In this document: piece by piece, positions 45,001 to 56,154 of the stretch | How the letters are laid out: each line of letters opens with the position of its first letter | How positions within the stretch are numbered: position 1 is the stretch's first letter | NCBI GenBank assembly: GCA_009599575.1 | Contig: VWND01000078.1 | Location: 372,001 to 436,000, forward strand | From: Blumeriella jaapii | Lineage: Eukaryota; Ascomycota; Leotiomycetes; Helotiales; Drepanopezizaceae | Direction of reading: 5' to 3' | DNA length: 64,000 nucleotides | Position numbers and translations under genes: made by a program | Notes under the pieces: model-generated | What the model was told of the DNA's origin: nothing | The model's input: only the letters and a program-made list of their open reading frames with translations | Databases searched by the model: none

Positions 45001-45251
45001 ACGACAGAGCTTTTCGCTGCTCTGATACTGGTTCCTGATGTAGAAGTTGTCGCGCCAACCTGAGAAATCCAAGAAGTTCAAAGATTCTTCTTTTGAACCA
45101 AGTGCCGGTCCGGCGAGCCTCTCCGTGAACACATAGCCAGGGAATCTGCAACGCCGTTCATGTACACATTCAGTTCTAGCTAGCATCGATATCTGCTTCC
45201 ATTCCGACGTCCCCTCGCGACCATAGCCTGAGCCTCGCTCCCCATCGCTAC
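42063..45251. other. Long gene-poor stretch
   Basis: No gene is recognised in about 3.2 kb. Frames of up to 175 codons (for example 44243-44770) have no family resemblance. A tRNA-like remnant is listed at 44540-44612, followed by a T-rich tract (44630-44760). Confidence 0.5.
44540..44612 (+). other. tRNA-Asp-like remnant
   Basis: TGGTATAGTGGTTA (44546-44559) matches a eukaryotic tRNA A-box and D-arm, TTGTCAGG holds a GTC triplet where an Asp anticodon would be, and GGGTTCGG (44599-44606) resembles a B-box. The T-stem and acceptor stem do not pair (no CCGTC and no 3' partner for the 5' strand), so it is not a working tRNA. It may be a decayed gene, a SINE-like piece, or chance. Confidence 0.25.
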
Positions 45252-46635
45252 CTAGTGGTAAAGGCCCGTGATGTTGTACCTCCCGACCTGGTTCTTGGTG
45301 ACACTCGTGAACCAGATGGCATCCCCAGGCCCGTAGTTGACCGCGACATCGACATTCAGAGGCACGTCCCCCAGGATGCCCGACAGGCCGACCTCGGCGA
45401 GGGTTCCCGGGAACGGGAGATAGCTGAACTGGAGCGTGTTCGTGTCGAGCCGGGCGAGAACATTCGCGGTGAAAGAGCTCAGCCATACGCCACCGTACTT
45501 GTCGACGGTGTCCTCAGACCCCGCGGAGAGAAGCTGTTGCGGTGAGTATTAGCCGGTGGAGCTGCGTCCGAGTCGTGCTTTCGATGTCTCGGCCATCCCA
45601 CGGGGCGGACAGAATCTGGAAAGGGGGAGTGGAAGTGCGTACCTGGTTCGTGTGGAACAGGTCGATCTTGTGGGTAGCCATGTTGATTCGCCCGAGGCCG
45701 TTCCCGATGAAGAGGGTAAAGTAGACGAATCCATCCCACTCGGCGCGGATGACGCCAGGGAACTGCAGCGGGTCGGGGAGGGCGTACTCGTTGAGCTCGT
45801 TGGTGCGGGGGTCAAAGGTCAAGATCTTGTTGGCGACGAGCTCGGCGACGTAGACGACGCCGTCCGAGGCCACGAAAACGCCGAGGGGCAGCGCGAGGGG
45901 CGTGGGCACCTGGTGATTCGTGAACGTCTCCGTTGCGAAGGAGAAGAAGGAGAAGGTGTTGCCGGTGGTGGCCGTCACCCAGATGCCGTCTTTGGCGGTG
46001 TAGACGTCGTTGAAGTTGAAGAGGTTGCCAATCGGGTTGATCTGCGAGTGTTGGCAGACTGCGCATCACGGGCTCGAGGTGCGACTTACTGGGGTTGACT
46101 GGAAGATATCAATCTTCTTTGTCGTTGGATTTATGCGAACAAGCCTGGAAGAAAAGTTAGTCCGGGATCTCTACGAGTGTTCTCCTTAAGATTGCCGCTC
46201 ATCGATAATCTAAACGGAGAAGTAGAAATCCAGCAGTCTTACCAGACCGACTCACTGATTTCGTAGCCCATTGCCCGCGTACAGGTTCCCATCTGCACCT
46301 GTTCTGATAGCACAAGAGAGCGCCGTTCTGTCGGTAATCGATTTCAAGACTCCGGGAAGGGAAATTGGAGTCGGGTCTAGCGGTGTGGTGAATGGGATAG
46401 GAAACTCCGTGATGTCTCCCGTCTCGGGATCGATGCGGAAGAAGATGTTATCCAAGATCCCTTGGCCCCAGAGAGCACCATCTGGCCCATGTTCCAGATC
46501 ACAGGGGCCCACCAACGGCGTGGGCAGGTCAAAGAAGGTGAACCGTGGGTCGTCAGCGCGCTCCTGGAACGGGGCAGCAGAGACGGAGAGGATTGGTAGA
46601 GCCCCGAGGGAATAGAGAATGGTTGAGACGTGCAT
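45252..46635 (-). CDS. Secreted virginiamycin B (streptogramin) lyase-like beta-propeller protein
   Basis: Four exons, 46635-46256, 46144-46090, 46041-45643 and 45533-45252, give 371 residues with consistent phases. A signal peptide (MHVSTILYSLGALPILSVSAA) starts it; the in-frame codon further upstream (46683) is not ATG. The rest repeats blades of the type LVGPCDLEHGPDGALWGQGI, AIRTGADGNLYAGNGLRNQ, LGVFVASDGVVYVAELVANK and VDVAVNYGPGDAIWFTSVTK, each with the G-(P/A)-D-G-x-(L/I)-W blade signature of Vgb lyases and SMP-30-like propellers. Bacterial Vgb opens type B streptogramins. In fungi these secreted homologs have no assigned substrate, so lactonase or lyase activity on an exogenous ester is only inferred. 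Confidence 0.82.
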
Positions 46636-48403
46636 CTTCGGAGCAGATTTTGGCGCAGAGTCACGGCAAAGACAGATGAACACACTCTTCCTACTCTATA
46701 ACTGTGCGCTCAAGGTTTCTTTGTAGTGCTAGTGGAGGTGCGCACGGCTAAAATGTCTGAAGGCAGTTGGTTACTTTGGAGCGCAAATACTAAAAGACTG
46801 GCAGTAGTAATGTAAAAACCCACTTAGCATTGCCTATCTTATTCTCAAAGTATGACTAGCGTATAGAAGCATCCCTGAGAATCCGGGGTTCATCTTGCGC
46901 TTATGACCACTGCCGGCCACGTGAATTTGCTGGCATTTAGATATCCTACATACAGTAAGACCAATGAATATCCTGCGGGGTCCAAGTCTACACCGGCTAC
47001 CTGTGGCAAAGCTGCTTATTCGATATGCTACTGTACTTAAGCATAGAGGCATTATAGCTCGTGTAGTGCACCGTCTTAAGAGCTACTTTTGTTGATGCCG
47101 ATCAATGCGGGGTGAGGGCGGGGTCGCTTAAATGTCAATAAACGCCTAGCGTTGAAACGTTGCTTATATTCGCCACTGGCATACATCCGTTTTTGTAAAT
47201 CTGTTTTTTCTCCAGAACAATAACATCTTTAGCACTTGGATTCTATAACTGGCGTCGGTCTTCATTTGAAACAAACTCGTAGCCGCATCTCAAATGTAAA
47301 ATAGAATGAGAGCGGATTGTATCTACTGCACAACGGTAAGTACCAAATTAGATAATGTTGGAGGAGAAGAGTCCTCAGCGCCTGCTGGCTTGACCGGCGG
47401 CGAGATAGAACATTAAGAGTAAGAATCGTATGACGCAGAGACCTCGAGCTTCTCGCTTGCTCAGCGTGTATGAGTTGCATCAAGAAAACCCGGGTTGAGT
47501 GGTACGGGAGTAGAGATAGGGGTATCGTAAGTACACAATCATTCGTTACTGTGTTGACTGAAGAAATCGGGAATAGGGATGATGATGAACCTAGAGCAGG
47601 GAAAACGAACAGGCCACCTCTGTTGCTCCTGTGGGCTCCAGTACAGCACCTAGAGAGAAATGAGCACCACAGCCCGATTCTAAGCTTAGGATGTCCCGAG
47701 CACCGCTTGAAGTCTTGGGGCGAATCGACCGGTGCCAATTACGACCACATGGAATCCACAATCTCGGTACGACCCCCCGGCGGCCTCAGAATGCAACTCA
47801 GAGCATCACTTTCTCGCATGCCATCTGGGCAAAGGGTGGGGTGAAGAGTGGGAAGTCGGAAACATCGGCGGAGGACGATTGGGGCGTGTTGAAACGGATG
47901 TTCCAAGCTGTGTGTAGGGTCTATCGATCGCGATCCAGATCCAGACGGCGGCGTGGAGGAAGATGGCGATAAATGCGTACCTGCGGTTGACGCCACCCGG
48001 AAGTTTTATCATCTGCTTGACGGGAGATGAGGCAGGCAGAGAGTTGAAGCTATGGCGACTACGTATATCCCCACGTTGTGTGGAGCGCGTCGCATGAAAA
48101 TGCCGGAGGAATGAGAATCTTAGCGGTCTGGAGTTGATCTATGTGAAGATGGGGGTCCTCGGCTTGGCAAACGTGACTGACTGACTTGTTAACATAAGTG
48201 CTGAGAGAAGTAAGTAATTACTAATAGAAGTACAAATTTATCATCATTACCTCGCTACGAAAGTATATAAGCTAAAACTCCGCTGAGAGTTGTCCAGGAC
48301 TCCCTCCAAGAATCGCCCTAACACCTCTTATGTATGCCGTTCGCTTTGTAGCCCCGCTACCGCTTTACCGCTCTCATATACAAAGTCATCACAAAGCATT
48401 CAT
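46636..48403. other. Gene-poor stretch
   Basis: No gene is recognised. A frame at 47806-48012 (minus) starts with a convincing signal-anchor (RRYAFIAIFLHAAVWIWIAI) but breaks down within about 70 codons. The rest is AT-rich simple sequence. Confidence 0.45.
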
Positions 48404-49876
48404 TCATGCCCATGTCCCGACCAACGCCATCAATACAGCCCCGGCAACCACAGCACCGAATGCCTCTACCCTCCGTCTGCCTTTGAGGATACCATAGCTC
48501 TTATCGCTCAGAAAGTCTTCCGCGAGCAACTGTACCAGACCGGCGAACAGCAACAATCCACTCGAGATGGCATTCATGAAGCCAACCATCAATAGTCCTG
48601 CCGCGCTTCGAGGATCGTAGAGTCTATGGACGAACAGCCCAATCGCTTGCCCTATCGGTGTAGTCATTCCATAGGCTAGAACCATGAGCCATGGTTTGAG
48701 AGAGTGCCTGGGAAAGTTGATAGCGGCGATTCGAGAGCCCAATGCGAGACCCTCGAACGTTTGATGGAAGGATATCGCCACCAGGAAAACGACAAACGGC
48801 GTACCCGTAGCTACCGAGACCGCCATCCCGATGAACACACTGTGGAACAGGATGCCGGCTTCCAGCAAGAGGCATTGGAGAACTTGTCGCTTCTCTTGAT
48901 CTCCTGCTGAAAGGGCGGCTCCGTTCACGGACAGTGTGTTTTCTACATCGGTCTGGGTTCGCGTGAAAGCTCCCGCAGTGGGATCCAGCTCATCCAGATC
49001 CAGGTCCGAGTCGTCGTCGTTGTCGTCTGCTGCGTCACATGAATTCCCCGTTGAACTTGTAGCAGCTAGGGGGGAGGGCGAGAGGGGAGAAACGCCGGCA
49101 ACAAGTCCTTCTAACGAGCCTCTTTTGCCCAGAGCGATATCCGTATTTCTGTGGCTCGTTCTCAGACCTAGCTTGCCAAATCTGCCATTGAGCTTTCTCG
49201 CAGGCTCTGCCGACCCGTTGCCTCCATGGCTGTGTTCAGCATCCTCTCCATCCGGAACAACATCCTCTCCATCCGGAACAGCATCCCAGTCCCCTCCATG
49301 CGAATGTGAATGTTTTGCGCCCCTGGTGGTCAGGAACATCTCAATCCCAACCACGACCAGAGCCGAGACCATCGCAACCAAGCCTGCCAGTGGCTTGTAT
49401 CCCTTACTGAAAAACAAGGGCAGACACGGGTCTGTGAGCGATGTGAAAGCAGTCGGGAGTAGATGGACGAATGCTGTTGCAATCAGAACCCCGGTCCCGA
49501 AATGTTGTGATATAAAGATGAATTTGTTTGGCCCAGTGCCACCTTTCGACGATCTGCGAGACACGAGAGGGAATCCGCAAGCTGGCATTGATCAGCTATA
49601 ATGATCCTGGAGGGGGACGAGAGCCAGCCAACCTATCGTGCTCAGAGCCAGGATCAAGAACAGCGCAAAGACATGCACCGACGTATTGTAGCTGCCCTTC
49701 TCCCCCGATCCGCACCGCGGCCGCACGAAAACCTCATCTCGTCGCGCCAGTTCTGCTTGCAGGAGTTCGGTCGAGATGCTGGACCATGATGGAACTGCGA
49801 CAGGGGAGGATTAGGAATAGTTCCCAGCCAGCGTAGGACGAGCCTCACCTGCTCTTGCAACAGGCCCATAATTCAT
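48404..49876 (-). CDS. ZIP-family zinc transporter (Zrt-like)
   Basis: Imports zinc (perhaps iron) across the plasma membrane or an organelle membrane. Exons 49876-49849, 49794-49633 and 49581-48404 join in phase, giving 455 residues. Exon 2 reads CGSGEKGSYNTSVHVFALFLILALSTI and runs into ACGFPLVSRRS. Helix II has HFGTGVLIATAFVHLLPTA. The long cytosolic loop is His-rich (KHSHSHGG, EHSHGG) with a duplicated PDGED unit and a strongly acidic stretch (DDNDDDSDLDLDELD). The metal-site helices IV and V are intact: LFHSVFIGMAVSVA and FHQTFEGLALGSRI. The first exon is only 28 nt, supported by phase and by the good GTGAGG donor. Transcription is probably zinc-responsive, but no site was identified. 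Confidence 0.93.
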
Positions 49877-51486
49877 CTTTCTCTTTGGGTTTTGATTATT
49901 CGATAGACCGCAGTATCATGATGCAGGAGTGGCGTTGTCGTCGAAGGTGCGCAATCGTAGGGGGGCATGTAAACCATCTCAGCCTCCCTTAGGGGCGGTG
50001 GTTGTCGACTTGACTTTGGCTTCTCCGCAAAACTTATCATCGCACGTACAACACGGTACGTACTGTACCGTATTTCTGTACATACTGTGATACTGTACTT
50101 ATTAGGAAATTATGCGGCTCTTGGAAAACCCGTTCCCCTTATGTTTGTTTGCTCTGGTTTATATTTTACCTGCAATCCTTCCAGTATTCGCAAGTAGTAT
50201 TGTTGTTCCACAGGCCTCTCTTACCGTACTCAGTGTCTACGAGGCAAAGCTGGAGATCTCTATTGTTCCGCTCTACCACTCGTTTTAGAACACCGTCGAT
50301 CTCCTCTTCATTGCTCCCAGCTTATCCTTGATTGTTTCTTTCTGTGCCTATCGATGCTCCCTTCGTTGTCATTTCTTTGCCCACCAGCACTTCCCTTGTA
50401 TCCGATTGAGCACACGAGGTGCTTGATCTCTCAGATCTACAGTACGTGCCCGGCCGATTTCTTCCTTACTTGACATCTCTCTTGTCGAACACAGAAGAAC
50501 AAGTGAACATGCATCACTTGTGCTCGCATGTACCACTCAGGGACGTTCAATGCCTGGACAAGTCACGTCCCATTTCAATACGCCAAACCCTGTGCTGTGT
50601 GACTACTTCAGGAAGTCTTGAATTCAGCGGATCAGAGATCAGATCTTAGCCCCATGTTATTTATAAGTGCATTTGTGGCATGTATACTGTAGATATCCCT
50701 CCACTAAGCTTCTCTACTGTACCCTCTACTGTACCCTCGATTGCACCAATTCTTTGTAGATATGTGTATGTATATCTACAAGTATTTATATGTACGTATA
50801 TCTGTATAAATATGGATATATATATGTATGTATGTATATGCATTTGTTTATACACATATGTATATGTATTTACATACATATATACTGCTTGCTGTGCTGG
50901 GTTCTGCCCGAGCCACATATGTACAAGATCTGCGAGATGGACAACAATCAGCGACACCGCAACCGATTGATGATTTGAGGAGAAACGAGGCATCACAGCA
51001 CGTCAAGATTCAAGACAATATACCCAAAGCAGCTTCATTGACTATAAGACTTCACGACCCTAGGCGACTGGTCCCACCCAGTCGCAGCCCAAAGCCGAGT
51101 TGGGCCGCAACATCTTCATGAGTACCAACTCGGTACATCGCATGATTGATTGAGTTGGGCACCCTGCATCGCTCTTCTTCGGTGTTTTGCGTTGGGCATG
51201 AAAACGGCCTTCGTATGCCAATCAATACCTGGATCATGTTTAAAGATGTGGTTCGCATGAAACAAGCATGTCATCATGCCGAGTCTGATCCGCGCGGTCT
51301 TCCTGGATGATATCTTTCTGCGAGCCTGCCCATTCCGGTCTCCCATTCTGAACAAGAAATCCTTCTACGAGGCTCCGGAGTTTCTTGACCTCCAGTCTCG
51401 TCTTCACTGCAAGTCTCTACAAGAGCATACTGCCTCGACCGACGCCCAACCTGAACAGATTCCTGTGTAGTCGGCCCCTCACAGAT
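49877..51486. other. Intergenic with TA-rich microsatellite
   Basis: It contains GGTACGTACTGTACC-type palindromic words near 50055 and a TATG/TATA-rich tract at about 50760-50885. An ATG-started 65-codon frame at 51276 has no recognisable product; it could be a leader uORF or an upstream exon of the next gene. Confidence 0.45.
50760..50885 (+). repeat. Imperfect TATG/TATA simple-sequence tract
   Basis: Interrupted TATGTATA and ATATATGTATG units run for about 125 bp. Both strands give Tyr/Ile/Met-rich artefact frames. Confidence 0.8.
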
Positions 51487-52335
51487 ATGTCACCACAGGA
51501 TAGGTATCCGCCTGCGGATCACTCGCGTCCGCCGTCAACCCCAGGCTCGCAGCGTGGATGGGACTCTCGCTGGAGAGCTTCGTCACTCCCAGACGACGAG
51601 GCCGCTTATCGCAGTTCCCAGCATAACGGCGAACAATACCAGGATGGCAGCCGTTTTGAGCCGGACAGAGACCGATATGAGCACGGCTACCGAGTCGGTG
51701 GTGCCGATTCTCCCGTATCAGAAAGCCTAGATTGTTCCCCAGGACACGCGCCTTTCTATGTCCCGAGGAGTCCAGCGGCGGTGATGCCCCCCTACCACAG
51801 AGGCAGTGACTTCAGAAATGGTTTTCCTACAGATCCAAATCAGACCTACAGAGGTAGTGATGCCAGGCCTGGTCTCTTCCTCGGTCCCGACCAGACATTT
51901 GACTACAGACCAGAGTCTATCCAATACCCAGGCTACCAGCCGCCGCTCGGCGCAGAGCCCCGGTACGCCTCAGCACCCATGCCGATATATGATCCTCCGA
52001 CCCGCTGGCCTGGTCCTCAATCGGGCCCGGAGAGATTTCGCCCTCCACCGCAGTACACACCGCGTCCTTCTTCTCGAGAGCGGGAATGGGACTGGGAGCG
52101 GGCCGATGCCCCCAATCAGCCACGAGACGTCTCTCGACTACGGCTTCCACATCCAACCTATTCCCACGGAAGACATCCCAGGAACCCGACAGCAAGCAGC
52201 AGCCGAAGGAGTCCCTACCCTCCTCCGCCCGACCGCGGAAGGTTCCCAGCACCGGCGAGGCACGGTGGCGGGAAAAGGCGAGGCTTCAACCACGGCAATC
52301 GTCAAGTTGGCGGTGGTAGAAATGGCAGGGCTTGA
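51487..52335 (+). CDS. Disordered Pro/Arg/Tyr-rich hypothetical protein with RGG-like tail
   Basis: From the first ATG (51487) the frame gives 282 residues. The open frame extends upstream but only from a TTG. The composition is Pro/Ser/Arg/Asp/Tyr-rich without a folded domain: RGWDSRWRASSLPDDEAAYR, then a half-repeat around PYHRGSDFRNGFPTDPNQTY and YRGSDARPGLFLGPDQTFDY. The tail GGGKRRGFNHGNRQVGGGRN resembles RGG boxes of RNA-binding proteins. No known family was recognised; RNA or condensate association is inference from composition. No intron is evident. Confidence 0.55.
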   Translation: MSPQDRYPPADHSRPPSTPGSQRGWDSRWRASSLPDDEAAYRSSQHNGEQYQDGSRFEPDRDRYEHGYRVGGADSPVSESLDCSPGHAPFYVPRSPAAVMPPYHRGSDFRNGFPTDPNQTYRGSDARPGLFLGPDQTFDYRPESIQYPGYQPPLGAEPRYASAPMPIYDPPTRWPGPQSGPERFRPPPQYTPRPSSREREWDWERADAPNQPRDVSRLRLPHPTYSHGRHPRNPTASSSRRSPYPPPPDRGRFPAPARHGGGKRRGFNHGNRQVGGGRNGRA

Positions 52336-53271
52336 GATCTCTCGGACTGTGCTCCTTTTTCTCTTTCCTTTTTCCTTTTGGCCCATTGGATGGCGCCCGC
52401 CAGCTGCCTCGTCCGAGGCGGGAGACTCCGTTAACGGATGGAGGGATGGCACCTGTCATCACCCCGATGCGAGGCAAGGAGTTGATAGCATTGACCCCGT
52501 GTGAACATACCGAGGCGATCCCCACAAGCGTCTCGGCGGAGGTCTTTTTTAGGGGGGGGAGGGGGTTCGATTCGTCCCTGGAGCCTCCTTTCTCTGAGTC
52601 TGGGTTGGATTGCAATGCTGACACTCATTGATGGTGACTTGCCCGCCTGGCACTACATATACATGACCATCCGACGAGCCAGACGTCCACCGTCTAAGCG
52701 AGCATCAGCCTCATCTACTTATCACGTTTCTCGGGACTGGCTCGACGCCCGTCCCGGGCTGGATTTTTTGGGCTTCTCCTTCCATACAGGAGCCCGTTCC
52801 CATCTCTCTATTGCTCGGGAGCGTTGTGCCCAGGGTTGGGTGTTTCGCATTCCCCACACGTCACGTTTTCCTATCTGCCCTGGCTCGGTGGATTCACATC
52901 CGCAGTTTTTCGCTTGGGGAAGAGGGCATCATGGAATCGAGGCGTTGGGTCGTTGGCGTTGCGTGTGAGGGTGATGGGATGTCAGTAACACCTCTTCTGC
53001 CTGGTGTGTTGTTGGTGTGTGCATGTGGCGTGACGAGGATTCAAGAACGTGAGTGGAGGGATCTCGATGCTGGGGCTTGGGGATATGTCAAAATTTTAAT
53101 CCTGGTGTTTTTGTGTGATCCTCTGGAGATGAGGTGTGTTTCATACTATCACCAATGTCCCGTGGGAATGAAGTGTACACGTTTAAACTGTGATGGTAGT
53201 AATACATTCATCATCGACCTAGTGATGGGCAGTCGCTTAGAAAAGACTACCGGAACCTATAACAGCGGTTC
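52336..53271. other. Intergenic, nothing recognised
   Basis: Overlapping short frames only. It should hold the 3' flanks of the convergent genes ending at 52335 and 53272. Confidence 0.5.
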
Positions 53272-54357
53272 TTACTCCGTCACCAACACAGCCCTGAATC
53301 GCACGTTTCCAGAGTTCATGTGCTCGTAGGCCTTCTGTGCGTCCTGGAGCGGGAACTTCTCCACCATGCACATGATGCCGTGCAGCTGCGTGAAAGCAAT
53401 AGCCTCCTCGCAGTCGAGTGCGTGGCCGGATGGGAAGCCACAGACCGACGCAGCCTTCATGATCAGATCGACCGAGTTGATCTCGACGCCGCCACACGGC
53501 GAGAGGATGAGGACTTTGCCACCCGGCTCCAGACCGCCGGTGAGCGGGCTGATGGCCTTGGGGTTCGGCGCGGTGCAGACGATCAGGCTGGCGCCGCCCA
53601 TCTCCATGAGCTTCTTGGCCGCGTCGTCCTGCGAGCTGTTGATGTACTCGTGCGCGCCGAGCTTCGCGGCGAAGTCCCGCTTGCTGTCGCCGGACGAAAG
53701 GGCCACGACCTTGTAGCCCATCTTGTTCGCGTACTGCACCGCCAGGTGTCCCAGGCCGCCCAGGCCCTGCACGGCCACGATGTCGCCGGGTGGGATCTGC
53801 AGCTTGCGGATGGAATTGAAGACCGTGATGCCAGCACACAGAATGGGCGCGTACTCAGCCGGGTCGACCTCTTTCGGCACCCTGACGACGGCCTCGGTCC
53901 TCAGCAGCACGTACTCGGCAAACCCGCCGTCCTTGGTAACGCCGTTGATGGCGCCGTTCTGGCACATCTGGAATTGCCCTCGGTTACATTGCTTGCAGGT
54001 GCTGTCGTGTCCGCCGTGCCACGGGCCCCCGACGCGGTCTCCGACCTTCCAGCGCTTCTCGCCGTCGCCGACTGCGACGACGTTGCCGATGACTTCGTGC
54101 CCTGGGACGATAGGGAAGGAGTTTCCAAAGGCACCGGTCTGCACACCGTGCTCGGAGCCGCAGACACCACAGGCGAGGACTTTGACGAGAACCTGGCCAA
54201 CAGACGGGGGCTCGAGGTTACGTTCTTTGATGGTGAGGGGCGCGTCGACCTTCTCGAAGACGGCGGCTTTGTAGGTCTTGGGGAGGGAGGTCATGTTGGC
54301 GATGGCGGTCTGAGCTGTGTCTCTGACGATTGACGGAAGATTGGAAATGGTGTTCAT
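53272..54357 (-). CDS. Zinc-dependent alcohol dehydrogenase (MDR family)
   Basis: NAD(P)-linked oxidoreductase, probably cytosolic. A single exon from the first ATG (54357) gives 361 residues; ATG for MTSLPKTYKAAVF is a plausible alternative start about 20 residues in. Catalytic zinc: Cys in ACGVCGSEHG, His-Glu in GHEVIG and a later Cys (LCAGITVF). The structural-zinc loop reads HDSTCKQCNRGQFQMC, so three Cys remain and an Asp stands at the first position, a variant found in a fungal subgroup. The Rossmann motif is GLGGLGHLAVQYANKMG, and ALSSGDSKRDF follows at the cofactor-specificity loop. Fermentative Adh1-like versus broad aldehyde-reductase activity cannot be told from sequence alone. Confidence 0.93.
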   Translation of the reverse strand: MNTISNLPSIVRDTAQTAIANMTSLPKTYKAAVFEKVDAPLTIKERNLEPPSVGQVLVKVLACGVCGSEHGVQTGAFGNSFPIVPGHEVIGNVVAVGDGEKRWKVGDRVGGPWHGGHDSTCKQCNRGQFQMCQNGAINGVTKDGGFAEYVLLRTEAVVRVPKEVDPAEYAPILCAGITVFNSIRKLQIPPGDIVAVQGLGGLGHLAVQYANKMGYKVVALSSGDSKRDFAAKLGAHEYINSSQDDAAKKLMEMGGASLIVCTAPNPKAISPLTGGLEPGGKVLILSPCGGVEINSVDLIMKAASVCGFPSGHALDCEEAIAFTQLHGIMCMVEKFPLQDAQKAYEHMNSGNVRFRAVLVTE

Positions 54358-55371
54358 TGAGCGATGGAGGACCGAGGACGGGGAGAGCTTTAAGGCTCCG
54401 AGAGAAACATGAGTAGAAGTTGCTGGTGGGAAAGAAGATTCGACTGGGAGGGGCAAGCGCTACCCTACTGCTTGCGTTGGAAGCCATCTGGGTCGGAGTG
54501 AGGTCTAGATCTTCAAGCTCCGATTGAGCATATAAATTCCAAATTTCCACGTTTCGAAAGGCGGCAATTGCTGCCACTACCCTCAGGAGGCTCGAGGAGA
54601 GGGGGCACGCGCGGGGCAGGCCACTGGCGGGAATGAGGTAAAAGAGGCGTCGGGCTTCGGATTTAACATGTATCGTTTCCCAGCGATCGACGAAATACGT
54701 CGGTAATCGAGGCGTGAACATCGGTATCGATTCGAGGTCAGCACGAAATCATTTCTTGCTGACATCGGGGTTTCGTTGGCGAGACGGCACAATTCTCGAG
54801 ACGGAGCGGGGAGTAGCGGCAGAATCGCCGAAACGGGACAAGAGTGATTCCTTGTTTCGACGACGTGCTTCTCTCTCTCCCCTTTTTCGTCGCCAGCATC
54901 AACGCTTCAGAATATCATTTCCACAAGATCGCTGATGAAATAGTCTGTTGTATCTACACGGTAAGGCACAACCACCGGACACAGCGACGAGTTCACGATA
55001 CTGCCACACAGCGGCTGTCCGCATTGTGCAGTGCTAGGCAGCGACACGTGGATGAAGTGTCAGGCTGTCGAAGCTGCTGTGCAAGAGGACTGCTCTGACG
55101 ATTCTCGGAGTCACCGGCCATTGGCTTCATCCTGCAATTCTCAAAAGATCTAGCTGTATGTGGCGATCTCATTTCAGCCGAGCCTGATAATCGCTACTGA
55201 CAATTGGTTTTTCAAGACTTGGTATACTCTATGAGGATTCCTTGTCTCAAGGTACACATACGGAAATTCAAACGTGCAAGTTACTGACTGCTACATCGCT
55301 TTTCTGTTGGAGGTCCAGCCTCAAATTGCTTCTCTATCGACTTTCCGGCTGCATGCGGGTCCAATTGCTCA
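54358..55371. other. Intergenic between ADH and cyclase genes
   Basis: It contains the ADH promoter and the 3' flank of the cyclase gene. No coding is recognised. Confidence 0.5.
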
Positions 55372-56154
55372 TCAGTTCAGAGCTATCGAGGTGATATGTT
55401 CTGTCTTCGTCACGCCCTTGAATTCTCGGTCGCCCTTCGAACTTAGCACGAACTGGCTGGTTGGCACAACATGTGACAAAATCCGTTGTCGATGATCATT
55501 ATCGAGATCCTCCTCGCGCCCAACTCGCCCCGATAGATTCGCATACAAAGCACATATATAGTTATCAGACACGACGATCTCATCCCCGTCGCCTACGTTG
55601 TGTACCCTGCTCGCCACGCACCCAACCTTCCCATGGTAGTCCAGTCTCCCTGTCGTGGGATCAATGGTCTCCGAGAACATCTTCCCATGGTGAATGCCCA
55701 TCCTCGCCGTCAAGCCGCGAAACGTCAATCGCGGGTCGTCCTCGCGCGCTAGATCTATGCGCGCCTGCCGAGCCAGGATCTCGGTGGACCAGTTCGCCCA
55801 GCGCAGAGCCAGCTGTGAGGCCATGCAGAACTCGAGCGCGATTCGCGGGTCGGCGAAAGTGACGAAGAAGCCGTCGCCGAGATTCTTGACCTCGTAGCCG
55901 CCGTGGCGCTGCAGCTCACGCCGCAAAATGCGATCGTGCATGGCAATGGCATTCGCGGCCATGAGCTCTGAGAACTCCCACATGGCTGTCGAGCCGACGA
56001 TGTCGGTGAAGATGCAGCAGATGAAGCCTACTGGTGCTCTGATGGGAGGCTCGGTCCTGACTCTCTTAGGCGGGGGAGGGAGGATAGGGACAGGGGGCTC
56101 TTTCCGTTTTCCGAGTGCGTTGTTGCTCGGCCCCGCTGCTTCTGACATGTTCAT
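55372..56154 (-). CDS. Stand-alone class III adenylyl/guanylyl cyclase catalytic domain, 260 aa
   Basis: An intronless, complete catalytic domain without the leucine-rich repeats, Ras-association and PP2C parts of fungal adenylyl cyclase. After a Pro-rich head with a basic patch (PPPKRVR) comes FTDIVGSTAMWE with metal Asp51. GGYEVKNLGDGFFVTF follows, with Lys90 and metal Asp94, and then LDYHGKVGCVASRV with Asp172 and Arg183. Lys90 and Asp172 are the pair that selects adenine in the family. The transition-state Asn expected eight places from the DYxG motif start appears to be Cys179, while Arg183 is kept. It may be a weak or altered cyclase, or a nucleotide-binding regulator. No membrane or regulatory domain is seen. 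Confidence 0.85.
   Translation of the reverse strand: MNMSEAAGPSNNALGKRKEPPVPILPPPPKRVRTEPPIRAPVGFICCIFTDIVGSTAMWEFSELMAANAIAMHDRILRRELQRHGGYEVKNLGDGFFVTFADPRIALEFCMASQLALRWANWSTEILARQARIDLAREDDPRLTFRGLTARMGIHHGKMFSETIDPTTGRLDYHGKVGCVASRVHNVGDGDEIVVSDNYICALYANLSGRVGREEDLDNDHRQRILSHVVPTSQFVLSSKGDREFKGVTKTEHITSIALN

Noticed and set aside
47806..48012. Short frame with a good signal-anchor helix (minus strand)
   Set aside because: The N-terminus looks like a type II membrane protein, but nothing recognisable follows in any frame, so I could not support a gene.
53320..54333. 337-codon plus-strand frame
   Set aside because: Antisense shadow of the alcohol dehydrogenase gene.
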